This document shows positions 6,838 to 13,441 of a DNA stretch of 17,278 bases, one piece after another. The stretch spans positions 1 to 17,278 of the forward strand of contig SXZC01000187.1 of NCBI GenBank assembly GCA_005788075.1. Reading direction: 5' to 3'. Position numbers and translations under genes: made by a program. This DNA comes from Actinomycetota bacterium (lineage in GTDB: Bacteria; Actinomycetota; Thermoleophilia; Miltoncostaeales; Miltoncostaeaceae). The notes under the pieces are model-generated. The model was given only the letters and a program-made list of their open reading frames with translations, made no database searches and was not told the DNA's origin. Positions within the stretch are counted from its first letter, which is position 1, and each line of letters opens with the position of its first letter.

Positions 6838-9786
6838 TCAGGCGGTGGCGACGGCTGCAGGGCGCGCCGTCGGCGCGAGCGCCTTGCGAATGCGGTCCTG
6901 CAGGCGCTGCTCGAGGGTGGCCCTGGCGGCCTCTGGGCCGGCATCGGTCACCTTGCACCAGAGCTTGAGGGGCTTCGATCGCAGTCCGAGGCCATGCCCG
7001 AGGCCCGCGACCACCTCGGAATCCAACCCCCGGTGGGCACCCTTCGGGATCTCCAGAGTGACCTTCTCCCCGCCATCGAGCCCGGTCCACGTGGCCTTGC
7101 GCAGCAGGTGGGCCACGATCGCCCCGTCCGCGTCCACCGACCCGCGCTTCGTGCGGGCCGTCGCGCCCTTCGACCCCCTGCCCCCGACCACGGGCTCGAG
7201 GCCCGCGGCGTCGGGGTCGGCGCGGTCCTCCTCGATCTTCGCCTTGGCCTCCTCCACCGTGACGTCGTGCTCGGAGCCGCGTGGGCGCTTCCAGATGACG
7301 TAGCCGCACCCGCGGTTGCGGGGGCTCTTCCACGAGTTGCAGCCGTAGGTCTTCGGGCGCTCCACCACCATGCCGCCGCACCCGGGCACCGGGCACTCGG
7401 CCACGGGCTCGCGCGGGGGCGTGGCGTTGGTCTCGCCACGCGCCACCATGCGGCGGGCCTCCTCGATGGACACCTCGTCCGGGCGCCCGCGCATGCGCTT
7501 CCAGATGACGTACCCGCAGCCGGTCTCGGTCTTGCTCTTCCATGAGGTGCAGCCGTACGAGCGCCCGCGCTCGACGATCTCGCCGTCGCAGCCGTCGGTG
7601 GGGCAGGGGCCCAGCACCTCGCGCTCGGGCTGCAGGTCCTTGCTCTGCAGGCCCTGGGCGATGTACTCCCTGGCCTCCTCCAGCGTGATCGCGCGGTTGT
7701 CCATCTGCTTCCAGAGGGTGTAGCCGCAGCCGGGGTCGTCCTTGCCGTGGTAGCTGTCGCACGAATAGCTCTTGCGCTGCTCCACGATGTTGCCCTGGCA
7801 CTTGGTGCCGTCGGGCAGGTTGATGGGGCAGGGGGCGATGACGGTGCGCTGCACGCGAAGGTCGTCGCGGCTCTTGTCGGCGAACCACTCCACCACCTGG
7901 CGGGTGAAGTCCTTGATCTCGCGCTCGAAGGCCTCGCGCGACTCGCCGCCGGCCTGGATCTCGTTGAGCTTCTGCTCCCACCGCCCGGTGAGCTCGGGGC
8001 TGGTGAGCAGGTGATCGCCCAGCATGGTGATGAGCCCGATCGCCTTGTCAGTGGCCCGGAGCTGCTTGCCCTCGCGCTCCAGGTACTCGCGATCGATGAG
8101 GCTCTCGATGATGTTCGCGCGGGTGGCCGGGGTGCCCAGCCCGGCGTCCTTCATGGCCTCGGCGGCCTCGTCGTCGTCCACCAGCTTGCCGGCGGTCTCC
8201 ATGGCCTTGAGCAGGCTGCCCTCGTTGAAGCGGGCGGGCGGCTTGGTGCTCTTGCCCAGCGACTCGGCCCGGGCGCACGTGAGCACCTGCCCCACGGTGA
8301 CCGATGGCAGCGTGCGGTCCTTCGCCTCGACCTCGCCATCCTCGTTCACGGCCTGCTCGGCCTGCGCCTGCTTCTCCACCCTGTGGCGGCGCATGGCATC
8401 CACCGCGTACCAGCCGGGCTCCACGATGACGGTGCCGCTGCTGCGGAACGTGTGGCCCTCGACGTCGGTGATGATCGTGGTGTCCTCGAGGCGCGCCGGC
8501 GGCAGGAACACCGAGAGGAACCTGCGGGCCGCCATGTCGTAGATGCGCCGGGCATCCGAGCTCAGGCGGCTGAGGTCGTGGTCGCCGTCGGTGGGGATGA
8601 TCGCGTGGTGGTCGGTGACCTTCTCGTCGTTCACCACGCGGCCCAGCGGCAGCTTCTCGAGCGCCAGCACCTGCCGCGCGGCGTCGGCGTACTGCGGGTC
8701 GGCTGAGCCCACCCGCGACACCACGGCCTTGAGGCTGCCCACCATGTCGCCGCTGAGGTAGCGGCTGTTGGTGCGCGGATAGGTGAGCACCTTGTGCTCG
8801 TCGTAGCAGCTCTGCGCCGCGGCGAGCGTGCGCGACGCCGAGAAGCCATAGCGCTGGTTGGCATCGCGCTGCAGGGCGGTGAGGTCGTAGAGCAGCTGGG
8901 GGTTCTCGGTGCGCGGCTTCGTCTCGACCGAGGTGACCGTGCCCTGGGATCCGCTCACGGCGTCGACGATGGCCTGCGCGGCGTCGGCCGCGTTGATGCG
9001 GTCCTTGAACGTCTTGCCGTCGGCGTCGGTGAAGAGGAGGTCCCGGTGGGTGCCCGCGACGTCGTTCCACATGCCGGGCAGGTCGGACTCGGCCCCGGTG
9101 AACGTGGCGTCCACCTGCCAGTAGTCCTGCGGCACGAAGGCAGCGATCTCCAGGTCGCGGCGCACGATCATGGCGAGAGTGGGCGTCTGCACGCGCCCGA
9201 GGGAGAGCACGCGCCGGATCGACCCGGCCTTGGTGGTGGCGGCGCGGGTGCCGTTCATTCCCACGAGCCAGTCGGCCTCGCTGCGGGCGCGGGCGGCATC
9301 CTCGAGGCTGCGCATGTCCGAATCGGGGCGCAGGCTGGTGAAGGCGTCCTGGATCGCCGCCTTGGTCATCGACGAGAACCAGGCGCGCTCCACGGGCTTG
9401 TCCCGGGCCTTCTCGGGGGCGCTCTCGAGGATGAGCTTGAAGATGAGCTCGCCCTCGCGCCCGGCGTCGCAGGCATTGACGATGCCCGTGACATCCGGGC
9501 GGGCCATGAGCTTGTGCAGCGTGCCCAGCTGCTTCGCGGCCCGCGAGTCGCGGGCCTGGTAGCGGAAGTGCTCGGGGATGATTGGGAGGTCCTCGTACGT
9601 CCACTTCCTGAAGCGGGCGTCGTAGGCGTCGGGGTCCACCTGCTCGAGCAGGTGACCCACCGCGTACGAGATGACCCAGTGGTCACTCTCGTAGGCCTCA
9701 CCCTTCTGCGTGAAGGTCTCGGGCAGGGCCGTCGCGACGTCGCGGGCCACCGACGGCTTCTCGCAGATGATGAGTTTCTTGCTCAC
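6838..9786 (-). CDS. topB: DNA topoisomerase III (type IA)
   Basis: A 982-residue type IA topoisomerase that cuts one DNA strand through a 5'-phosphotyrosine and passes another strand. The Toprim domain starts KLIICEKPSVARDV (Glu9) and has NACDAGREGELIF (104-116, Asp107, Glu111, Glu113). RVLSLGRVQTPTLAMIV (192-208) precedes the active site TYPRTNSRYLS, with catalytic Tyr336. HHAIIPT (393-399) and GLGTPATRANIIESLI (549-564) are family motifs. Three zinc modules follow at 653-687, 728-757 and 798-827 (the last two C-X4-C-X12-C-X10-C), then a further domain of about 110 residues ending Ala-rich. The start is GTG, supported by the conserved MSKKLIICEKPS. The spacer before it holds an extended -10 that would give an almost leaderless mRNA. 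Confidence 0.95.
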   Translation of the reverse strand: MSKKLIICEKPSVARDVATALPETFTQKGEAYESDHWVISYAVGHLLEQVDPDAYDARFRKWTYEDLPIIPEHFRYQARDSRAAKQLGTLHKLMARPDVTGIVNACDAGREGELIFKLILESAPEKARDKPVERAWFSSMTKAAIQDAFTSLRPDSDMRSLEDAARARSEADWLVGMNGTRAATTKAGSIRRVLSLGRVQTPTLAMIVRRDLEIAAFVPQDYWQVDATFTGAESDLPGMWNDVAGTHRDLLFTDADGKTFKDRINAADAAQAIVDAVSGSQGTVTSVETKPRTENPQLLYDLTALQRDANQRYGFSASRTLAAAQSCYDEHKVLTYPRTNSRYLSGDMVGSLKAVVSRVGSADPQYADAARQVLALEKLPLGRVVNDEKVTDHHAIIPTDGDHDLSRLSSDARRIYDMAARRFLSVFLPPARLEDTTIITDVEGHTFRSSGTVIVEPGWYAVDAMRRHRVEKQAQAEQAVNEDGEVEAKDRTLPSVTVGQVLTCARAESLGKSTKPPARFNEGSLLKAMETAGKLVDDDEAAEAMKDAGLGTPATRANIIESLIDREYLEREGKQLRATDKAIGLITMLGDHLLTSPELTGRWEQKLNEIQAGGESREAFEREIKDFTRQVVEWFADKSRDDLRVQRTVIAPCPINLPDGTKCQGNIVEQRKSYSCDSYHGKDDPGCGYTLWKQMDNRAITLEEAREYIAQGLQSKDLQPEREVLGPCPTDGCDGEIVERGRSYGCTSWKSKTETGCGYVIWKRMRGRPDEVSIEEARRMVARGETNATPPREPVAECPVPGCGGMVVERPKTYGCNSWKSPRNRGCGYVIWKRPRGSEHDVTVEEAKAKIEEDRADPDAAGLEPVVGGRGSKGATARTKRGSVDADGAIVAHLLRKATWTGLDGGEKVTLEIPKGAHRGLDSEVVAGLGHGLGLRSKPLKLWCKVTDAGPEAARATLEQRLQDRIRKALAPTARPAAVATA

Positions 9787-9795
9787 GGGGCGGGC

Positions 9796-9826
9796 ACCAT
9801 AGCACCGGCCTTCGTGGCGAAATCAA
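9796..9826 (-). promoter_or_regulatory. Candidate topB promoter
   Basis: Minus strand: TTGATT (9821-9826), a 19-nt spacer, then TGC-TATGGT (extended -10, hexamer at 9796-9801). Transcription would start about 3 nt before the GTG codon, consistent with the absence of a Shine-Dalgarno. The long spacer lowers confidence. Confidence 0.4.
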
Positions 9827-9871
9827 GCCGATGCGTCACGCCCGGCCCCCGGAACGGCGACATCGCCCGGT

Positions 9872-9884
9872 CGCCCGAAGGGCG
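9872..9884 (-). terminator. Weak hairpin after the phosphofructokinase gene
   Basis: CGCCC-TTC-GGGCG, a 5-bp stem 8 nt beyond the stop codon, in the 106-nt gap before topB. No T-tract; it may be only a stable mRNA 3' structure. Confidence 0.25.
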
Positions 9885-9892
9885 TCGCGGGG

Positions 9893-10921
9893 CTATCCGA
9901 AGAAGGGCGTGGCGAGGTCGTAGAAGGCGGGCGGCACCGTCTTGAGCGTGCCCACCGCCTCGGCCAGCGGCACGTCGGCCACGGTGTCGCCGCGCAGCGC
10001 CGCCATGCGGCCGTAGAGGCCCTCCTGCACCATCTCGGCGGCCCGTGTCCCGAAGCGCGTGGCCAGCACCCGGTCGCGCGCCGACGGCGACCCGCCGCGC
10101 TGGATGTGGCCCAGCACGGTCACCCGGGTGTCGTATCCGGTCGCCTCGCGGATCACCACTCCCAGCCGGTCGCCCACGCCCTGCTGGGCCAGCCGCGCGT
10201 GGCCGAACTCGTCGAGCTCGCCCTGGCCGCCGGCGTCGCCCAGGTCGACCCCCTCGCTCACCACCACGATCGAGTAGTCGAGGTCGCGCGCGTGGCGCTG
10301 GTTGATGGCGGAGAGCAGGCCATCGATGTCGGGCTTCTTCTCGGGGATCAGGATGTAGTCGGCGCCGCCGGCGATGCCCGAGTAGAGGGCGATCCAGCCG
10401 GCGTGGCGGCCCATGACCTCCACCACCATCACGCGGTCGTGGCTCTCGGCCGTGGTGTGCAGGCGGTCGATCGCCTCGGTGGCGATCTGCACGGCGGTGT
10501 CGAACCCGAAGGTGAAGTCAGTGCCCGAGAGGTCGTTGTCGATCGTCTTGGGCACGCCCACCACGGGCACGCCGTGCTCGGCATGCAGCCGGTTGGCTGC
10601 CCCCAGGGTGTCCTCGCCACCGATGGCCACCAGCGCGTCGATGCCGAGCCGGGCAAAGCCGTCGAGGGCGGCCTGCGTGGCGTCGTCGTCGCGGAAGGGG
10701 TTGGTGCGCGAACTCTTCAGGATCGTGCCGCCGCGGGCGAGGATGCCGCTCACGTCTCCTGGGGTCAGGGGCTCGGCGTCGGCCTCGATGAGGCCCTTCC
10801 AGCCGCGCAGGATTCCCACGTGCTCGTGTCCGAACCTGCGCGCGCCCACCTTCACCACGGCGCGGATCACCGCGTTGAGCCCGGGGCAGTCGCCCCCTCC
10901 GGTCAGGATCCCCACGCGCAT
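9893..10921 (-). CDS. 6-phosphofructokinase, probably pyrophosphate-dependent
   Basis: A 342-residue group III PfkA-family enzyme phosphorylating fructose 6-phosphate to the 1,6-bisphosphate in glycolysis. It starts MRVGILTGGGDCPGLNAVIR (phosphate-donor site). GGEDT at 101-105 has Asp at 104 where ATP enzymes have Gly (GGDGS/GGEGT), and PKTIDND (124-130) has Lys125. In this family Asp104 together with Lys124/125 marks pyrophosphate as donor, as in the Amycolatopsis methanolica enzyme. Catalytic Asp128, the substrate loop MGRHAGWIAL (170-179) and HIQRGGSPSARDR are present. The ATG at 10921 has no Shine-Dalgarno and lies 6 nt after a candidate -10, so the mRNA may be leaderless. The open frame extending further upstream is an out-of-frame reading of the opposite-strand hydrolase. 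Confidence 0.93.
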   Translation of the reverse strand: MRVGILTGGGDCPGLNAVIRAVVKVGARRFGHEHVGILRGWKGLIEADAEPLTPGDVSGILARGGTILKSSRTNPFRDDDATQAALDGFARLGIDALVAIGGEDTLGAANRLHAEHGVPVVGVPKTIDNDLSGTDFTFGFDTAVQIATEAIDRLHTTAESHDRVMVVEVMGRHAGWIALYSGIAGGADYILIPEKKPDIDGLLSAINQRHARDLDYSIVVVSEGVDLGDAGGQGELDEFGHARLAQQGVGDRLGVVIREATGYDTRVTVLGHIQRGGSPSARDRVLATRFGTRAAEMVQEGLYGRMAALRGDTVADVPLAEAVGTLKTVPPAFYDLATPFFG

Positions 10922-10927
10922 GCAGTG

Positions 10928-10957
10928 ACCGTACCGGCGCGCGCGGGGGACGGGCAA
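10928..10957 (-). promoter_or_regulatory. Candidate leaderless promoter of phosphofructokinase
   Basis: Minus strand: TTGCCC (10952-10957), 18-nt spacer, TACGGT (10928-10933), then six bases to the ATG. This would start transcription at or beside the A of ATG. Matches to consensus are partial. Confidence 0.4.
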
Positions 10958-10998
10958 CCCGCTGTTAGGGTCAGGCGGATTCGACGCCTGAGGAGACC

Positions 10999-11067
10999 AT
11001 GACCCGAGCACGACCCGTCCCCGTCCGCACGCGCGTCCCCCTCCGCACGCGGCCCGGGGCCGCATGA
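10999..11067 (+). CDS. Possible 22-residue Arg/Pro-rich leader peptide
   Basis: A short open frame beginning MTRARPVPVRTR and ending PGAA, with GAGGAG (10990-10995) upstream, although the spacer is only 3 nt. Its TGA (11065-11067) overlaps the two in-frame candidate starts of the hydrolase (ATGATG at 11064 and 11067), which themselves lack a Shine-Dalgarno. It could act as a translational coupler for the hydrolase. The repeated pattern P-V-x-R-T-R is partly due to repeated G/C-rich codons, so a chance ORF cannot be excluded. Confidence 0.35.
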   Translation: MTRARPVPVRTRVPLRTRPGAA

Positions 11068-11858
11068 TGGGTGGGGAGCGCCGCGTGCGCGATCTTCCGG
11101 GCGTGCGGGTCGCGTACGACCTCGCCGGCGATGGCCCTCCGGTCGTGCTGATCCATGGCTGGGCCTGCCGGCGCAGCGACTTCGCGGGGGTGGCCAACGA
11201 CCTGGCGCGCGACCACCGGGTGATGTCCATCGACCTTCCCTGGCACGGGGAGTCCACGGCCGAGAGTCCGCGCTGGACCATGGATGACCTGGGCGCCCTG
11301 GTGGACGCCCTGGTGGCCGACGAGGGCATGCGCGGCGCGGCGATGGTGGGCCACTCCATGGGCGTGGCCGTGGCCATCGAGGCGGTGCTGGCCGGGGCCG
11401 GCCAGCGCATCATCGGCCTCGACGGCCTCACCTTCATGCACATGTACCCGAAGCAGCCGGCCGACCGGCGCGAGGCCACGCTCGCGCCATATCGCGAGGA
11501 CTTCCCGGCGGCCGTGCGCGGCCTGTGCGAGCGCGCCGCTGCGCCCGACACGGACCCCTCGCTCACTGCGCAGATCGCGGACCGCATGGCCGAGATGGAT
11601 CCCGAAGCCGGGGTGCGCCTGCTGGGGGCGCTGCTCGAGTGGGACATGGACGCCGCCCTCGGCCGGGCCGACGCCCTCGGCCTGCACATCACCGCGCTCG
11701 CGGCGGGCGCCATGCTCGCCCCCGAGGTGATGCGGGCCTACGGCCACCGCTTCGAGATCATCCCCGTGGACCTCGGCGGCCACTTCTACCTGCTGGAGCG
11801 CCCGGCCGAGACCGCGGCCCTCATCCGCCGCGCCCTCACCCCGGTGCCAGGCACGTAA
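11064..11858 (+). CDS. Alpha/beta-fold hydrolase
   Basis: A 264-residue cytoplasmic hydrolase, the only clear plus-strand gene. The oxyanion region is VVLIHGWACRRSDF (27-40), the DLPWHGES loop follows at 57-64, the nucleophile elbow is VGHSMG with Ser98, and the His is in LGGHFYLLERP (His240). The usual catalytic acid after strand 7 is not evident: that stretch reads ALAAGAMLAPEVM with no Asp. Asp120 in IIGLDGL, after strand 6, could substitute. No substrate can be named. A second ATG at 11067 is equally possible, and neither has a Shine-Dalgarno (see the leader ORF). It is divergent from phosphofructokinase and convergent with the MFS gene. Confidence 0.88.
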   Translation: MMGGERRVRDLPGVRVAYDLAGDGPPVVLIHGWACRRSDFAGVANDLARDHRVMSIDLPWHGESTAESPRWTMDDLGALVDALVADEGMRGAAMVGHSMGVAVAIEAVLAGAGQRIIGLDGLTFMHMYPKQPADRREATLAPYREDFPAAVRGLCERAAAPDTDPSLTAQIADRMAEMDPEAGVRLLGALLEWDMDAALGRADALGLHITALAAGAMLAPEVMRAYGHRFEIIPVDLGGHFYLLERPAETAALIRRALTPVPGT

Positions 11859-11873
11859 CCGGGGTTCCCCCGG
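11859..11873. terminator. Convergent hairpin between hydrolase and MFS gene
   Basis: CCGGGG-TTC-CCCCGG, a 6-bp stem filling the 16-nt gap between the two facing stop codons. The symmetric stem would act in both directions. It has no T-tract, as is common in high-GC actinobacteria. Confidence 0.45.
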
Positions 11874-11874
11874 G

Positions 11875-13122
11875 TCAGGCGTCCGGGTCGCGCGCCGGGG
11901 TGATGTCCTCGAAGCGGTCGATCTTCCGGAGGCCCGGGAAGAACAGGCCCCAGAGGCCCGCCGCGCCGATGGACACCGCGCCGCCCACGGCGATGGCGGG
12001 CACGGTGCCGATGTACTGGGCCAGCACGCCGCTCTCGAAGGCACCGAGTTCGTTCGACGCCCCGACGAAGACGCGCTCCACGGCCACCACGCGACCGCGC
12101 AGCCGGGCCGGGGTGAGGAGGGGGGTGAGGGTGGACCTCACGTACACGCTCACCATGTCGCTGCCCGAGAGCAGCAGCAGCGCCACGAAGGTGAGCCAGT
12201 AGCTGGTGGAGATGCCCATGACGATGGTGAACACGCCGAACCCGGCAACGGCGGCCAGCAGCACGGGACCGACATGCCGTCGTATCGGGCGCCCCGCCAG
12301 CACCAGGCCCACGGCCACCGCGCCGATTCCGGGGGCCGCGCGCAGCACGCCGTAGCCCACCGCGCCCACCCCCAGGATGTCGCTCGCGATGATCGGCAGG
12401 AGCGCCGTGGCGCCGCCGAAGAGCACGGCCACGAGGTCGAGGCTGATCGCGCCAAGCAGCGCGGGCGTGTGGCGAATCAGCCTGAGGCCGGCGGTGGCGT
12501 CGCGCATGGTCGGCGGGCCGGTCACCGATGCCCGGTGCTCGGTGCCCACCCGTCGGGTGACGGTGAGCACCAGCAACACGGCCGCCACGTCGAGCAGCGC
12601 CGCGAGCGCATAGGGCGGGACGTTGCCCCAGGCCTGCAGCAGGCCGCCCACGAAGGGGCCGAAGATCAGCGCGCCCTGCCACGTGGACGACGACAGGGCC
12701 ATGGTGCGGGGGAGATCCGCTGCGCTCACCGCGGCGGCCAGCATGGGCGTGAACGCCGCGCTCGCGAACGACCGCCCCACGCCGAGCCCCGCGGCGAGGA
12801 AGTACAGCGGCAGGGCAGATGTGTTGCCCGACGCCGCGTCCGCCGCGAGCAGCACGGCCATGAGGATCACGACCCCCATGCCCGCCGCGGTCACGAGCCG
12901 GCGGTCGAGGCGGTCGGCCATCTGTCCCGCCGGCAGCGCGAACGCCAGCGCGGGGAGGAACTCCGCGAGGCCGATGAGCCCCAGCGTGAGCGCGCTCCCG
13001 GTGCGCTCGTAGGCCTGCCAGCCCAGCGCGGCGGCCACCACCCCGAAGGTGAGGGTGCTCAGCAGCTGCGCGCCGAGCAGGCGCGCGACGTCGGGGTTCC
13101 GCAGGAGGGCGCGGGCGTTCAC
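11875..13122 (-). CDS. MFS transporter (EntS/MFS_3-like exporter)
   Basis: A 415-residue membrane protein with about 12 hydrophobic segments. Motif A between TM2 and TM3 is clear as GQMADRLDRR (66-75). The sequence AYERTGSALTLGLIGLAEFLP and the later TPARLRGRVVAVERVFVGASNELGAFESG resemble the MFS_3 (transmembrane secretion effector/EntS) group, whose members export siderophores or drugs; the substrate here is unknown. The start is GTG at 13122 with only a weak Shine-Dalgarno. The gene follows the tRNA-Glu hairpin by 26 nt, with no clear promoter of its own, so read-through is possible. The C-terminal tail is short and charged (FEDITPARDPDA). Confidence 0.88.
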   Translation of the reverse strand: MNARALLRNPDVARLLGAQLLSTLTFGVVAAALGWQAYERTGSALTLGLIGLAEFLPALAFALPAGQMADRLDRRLVTAAGMGVVILMAVLLAADAASGNTSALPLYFLAAGLGVGRSFASAAFTPMLAAAVSAADLPRTMALSSSTWQGALIFGPFVGGLLQAWGNVPPYALAALLDVAAVLLVLTVTRRVGTEHRASVTGPPTMRDATAGLRLIRHTPALLGAISLDLVAVLFGGATALLPIIASDILGVGAVGYGVLRAAPGIGAVAVGLVLAGRPIRRHVGPVLLAAVAGFGVFTIVMGISTSYWLTFVALLLLSGSDMVSVYVRSTLTPLLTPARLRGRVVAVERVFVGASNELGAFESGVLAQYIGTVPAIAVGGAVSIGAAGLWGLFFPGLRKIDRFEDITPARDPDA

Positions 13123-13148
13123 GCGCTCAGGGTGTCAGGCCCGAAGCG

Positions 13149-13179
13149 GCGAAGGGCCACCCAACGGGCGGCCCTTCGC
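13149..13179 (-). terminator. Strong hairpin downstream of tRNA-Glu
   Basis: GCGAAGGGCC pairs perfectly with GGCCCTTCGC over 10 bp, with an 11-nt loop that can add three inner C-G pairs. It lies 6 nt beyond the mature 3' end of tRNA-Glu and before the MFS start. It probably terminates the tRNA transcript or defines its 3' processing. No T-tract. Confidence 0.6.
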
Positions 13180-13185
13180 GTGAGG

Positions 13186-13258
13186 TAGCGCATACGGGAT
13201 TTGAACCCGTGTTACCGCCGTGAGAGGGCGGCGTCCTAGGCCCCTAGACGAATGCGCC
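13186..13258 (-). tRNA. tRNA-Glu (anticodon CTC)
   Basis: A 73-nt cloverleaf. The acceptor stem is GGCGCAT/ATGCGCT with a G1-U72 wobble and discriminator A. The D arm holds TCGTCTAG. The anticodon stem CCGCC/GGCGG closes the loop CTCTCAC, giving anticodon CTC for GAG codons. The T arm is ACGGG-TTCAAAT-CCCGT. CCA is not encoded. GAG is the dominant Glu codon in this GC-rich window. Confidence 0.97.
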
Positions 13259-13300
13259 ACGTGAGCCCTGCGAGGTACTGCATGGGTACTGCGTGCGGCC

Positions 13301-13329
13301 ATTATTGCGAATGGCGCGCCGGTCGTGAA
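13301..13329 (-). promoter_or_regulatory. Promoter of tRNA-Glu
   Basis: Minus strand: TTCACG (13324-13329), 17-nt spacer, AATAAT (13301-13306, five of six matches to TATAAT). The start would be near 13294, leaving a 5' leader of about 36 nt before the tRNA. The leader holds an 8-bp direct repeat (GTACTGC-type at 13274-13281 and 13285-13292). Confidence 0.5.
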
Positions 13330-13333
13330 GTGA

Positions 13334-13405
13334 CTGGGGGAGGAGGACTCGAACCCCCGCTCCTGGGACCAGAACCCAGTGTCCTACCAGCTAGACGATC
13401 CCCCA
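13334..13405 (-). tRNA. tRNA-Gln (anticodon CTG)
   Basis: A 72-nt cloverleaf. The acceptor stem is TGGGGGA/TCCCCCA with U1-A72, a known tRNA-Gln identity feature, and discriminator G. The anticodon stem CTGGG/CCCAG encloses TTCTGGT, giving anticodon CTG for CAG codons. The T arm is GGGGG-TTCGAGT-CCTCC with one G-U pair. CCA is not encoded. It begins 36 nt after the decarboxylase stop codon, and tRNA-Glu follows 75 nt downstream. Confidence 0.97.
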
Positions 13406-13424
13406 TCGCCTCACGGCCGCCGGG

Positions 13425-13433
13425 AAGGTAGCA
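13425..13433 (-). promoter_or_regulatory. Candidate extended -10 for tRNA-Gln
   Basis: Minus strand TGC-TACCTT between the decarboxylase stop and the tRNA. The start would be near 13418, 13 nt before the tRNA. No convincing -35 was found (CTCATG at the expected place, inside the decarboxylase). Confidence 0.35.
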
Positions 13434-13441
13434 AAGGGCCG

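Noticed and set aside
6788..7981. Upstream extension of the nitroreductase frame to 616 codons
   Set aside because: The extra part is an out-of-frame reading of topB; the strong Shine-Dalgarno fixes the start at 6787.
7747..9945. Two long plus-strand open frames opposite topB (7747-8706 and 8794-9945)
   Set aside because: Antisense of conserved TopB motifs; low-complexity composition.
10922..11713. Upstream extension of the phosphofructokinase frame to 606 codons
   Set aside because: The extra part is antisense to the hydrolase, and the family N-terminus begins exactly at MRVGILTGG.
13298..13315. GCCATT-ATTGCG-AATGGC hairpin as a dedicated tRNA-Gln terminator
   Set aside because: It overlaps the good -10 of tRNA-Glu and has no T-tract; kept only as a remark in the tRNA promoter finding.
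13186..13405. tRNA genes as phage or island attachment sites
   Set aside because: No integrase, no repeated tRNA 3' end, and ordinary chromosomal genes on both sides.
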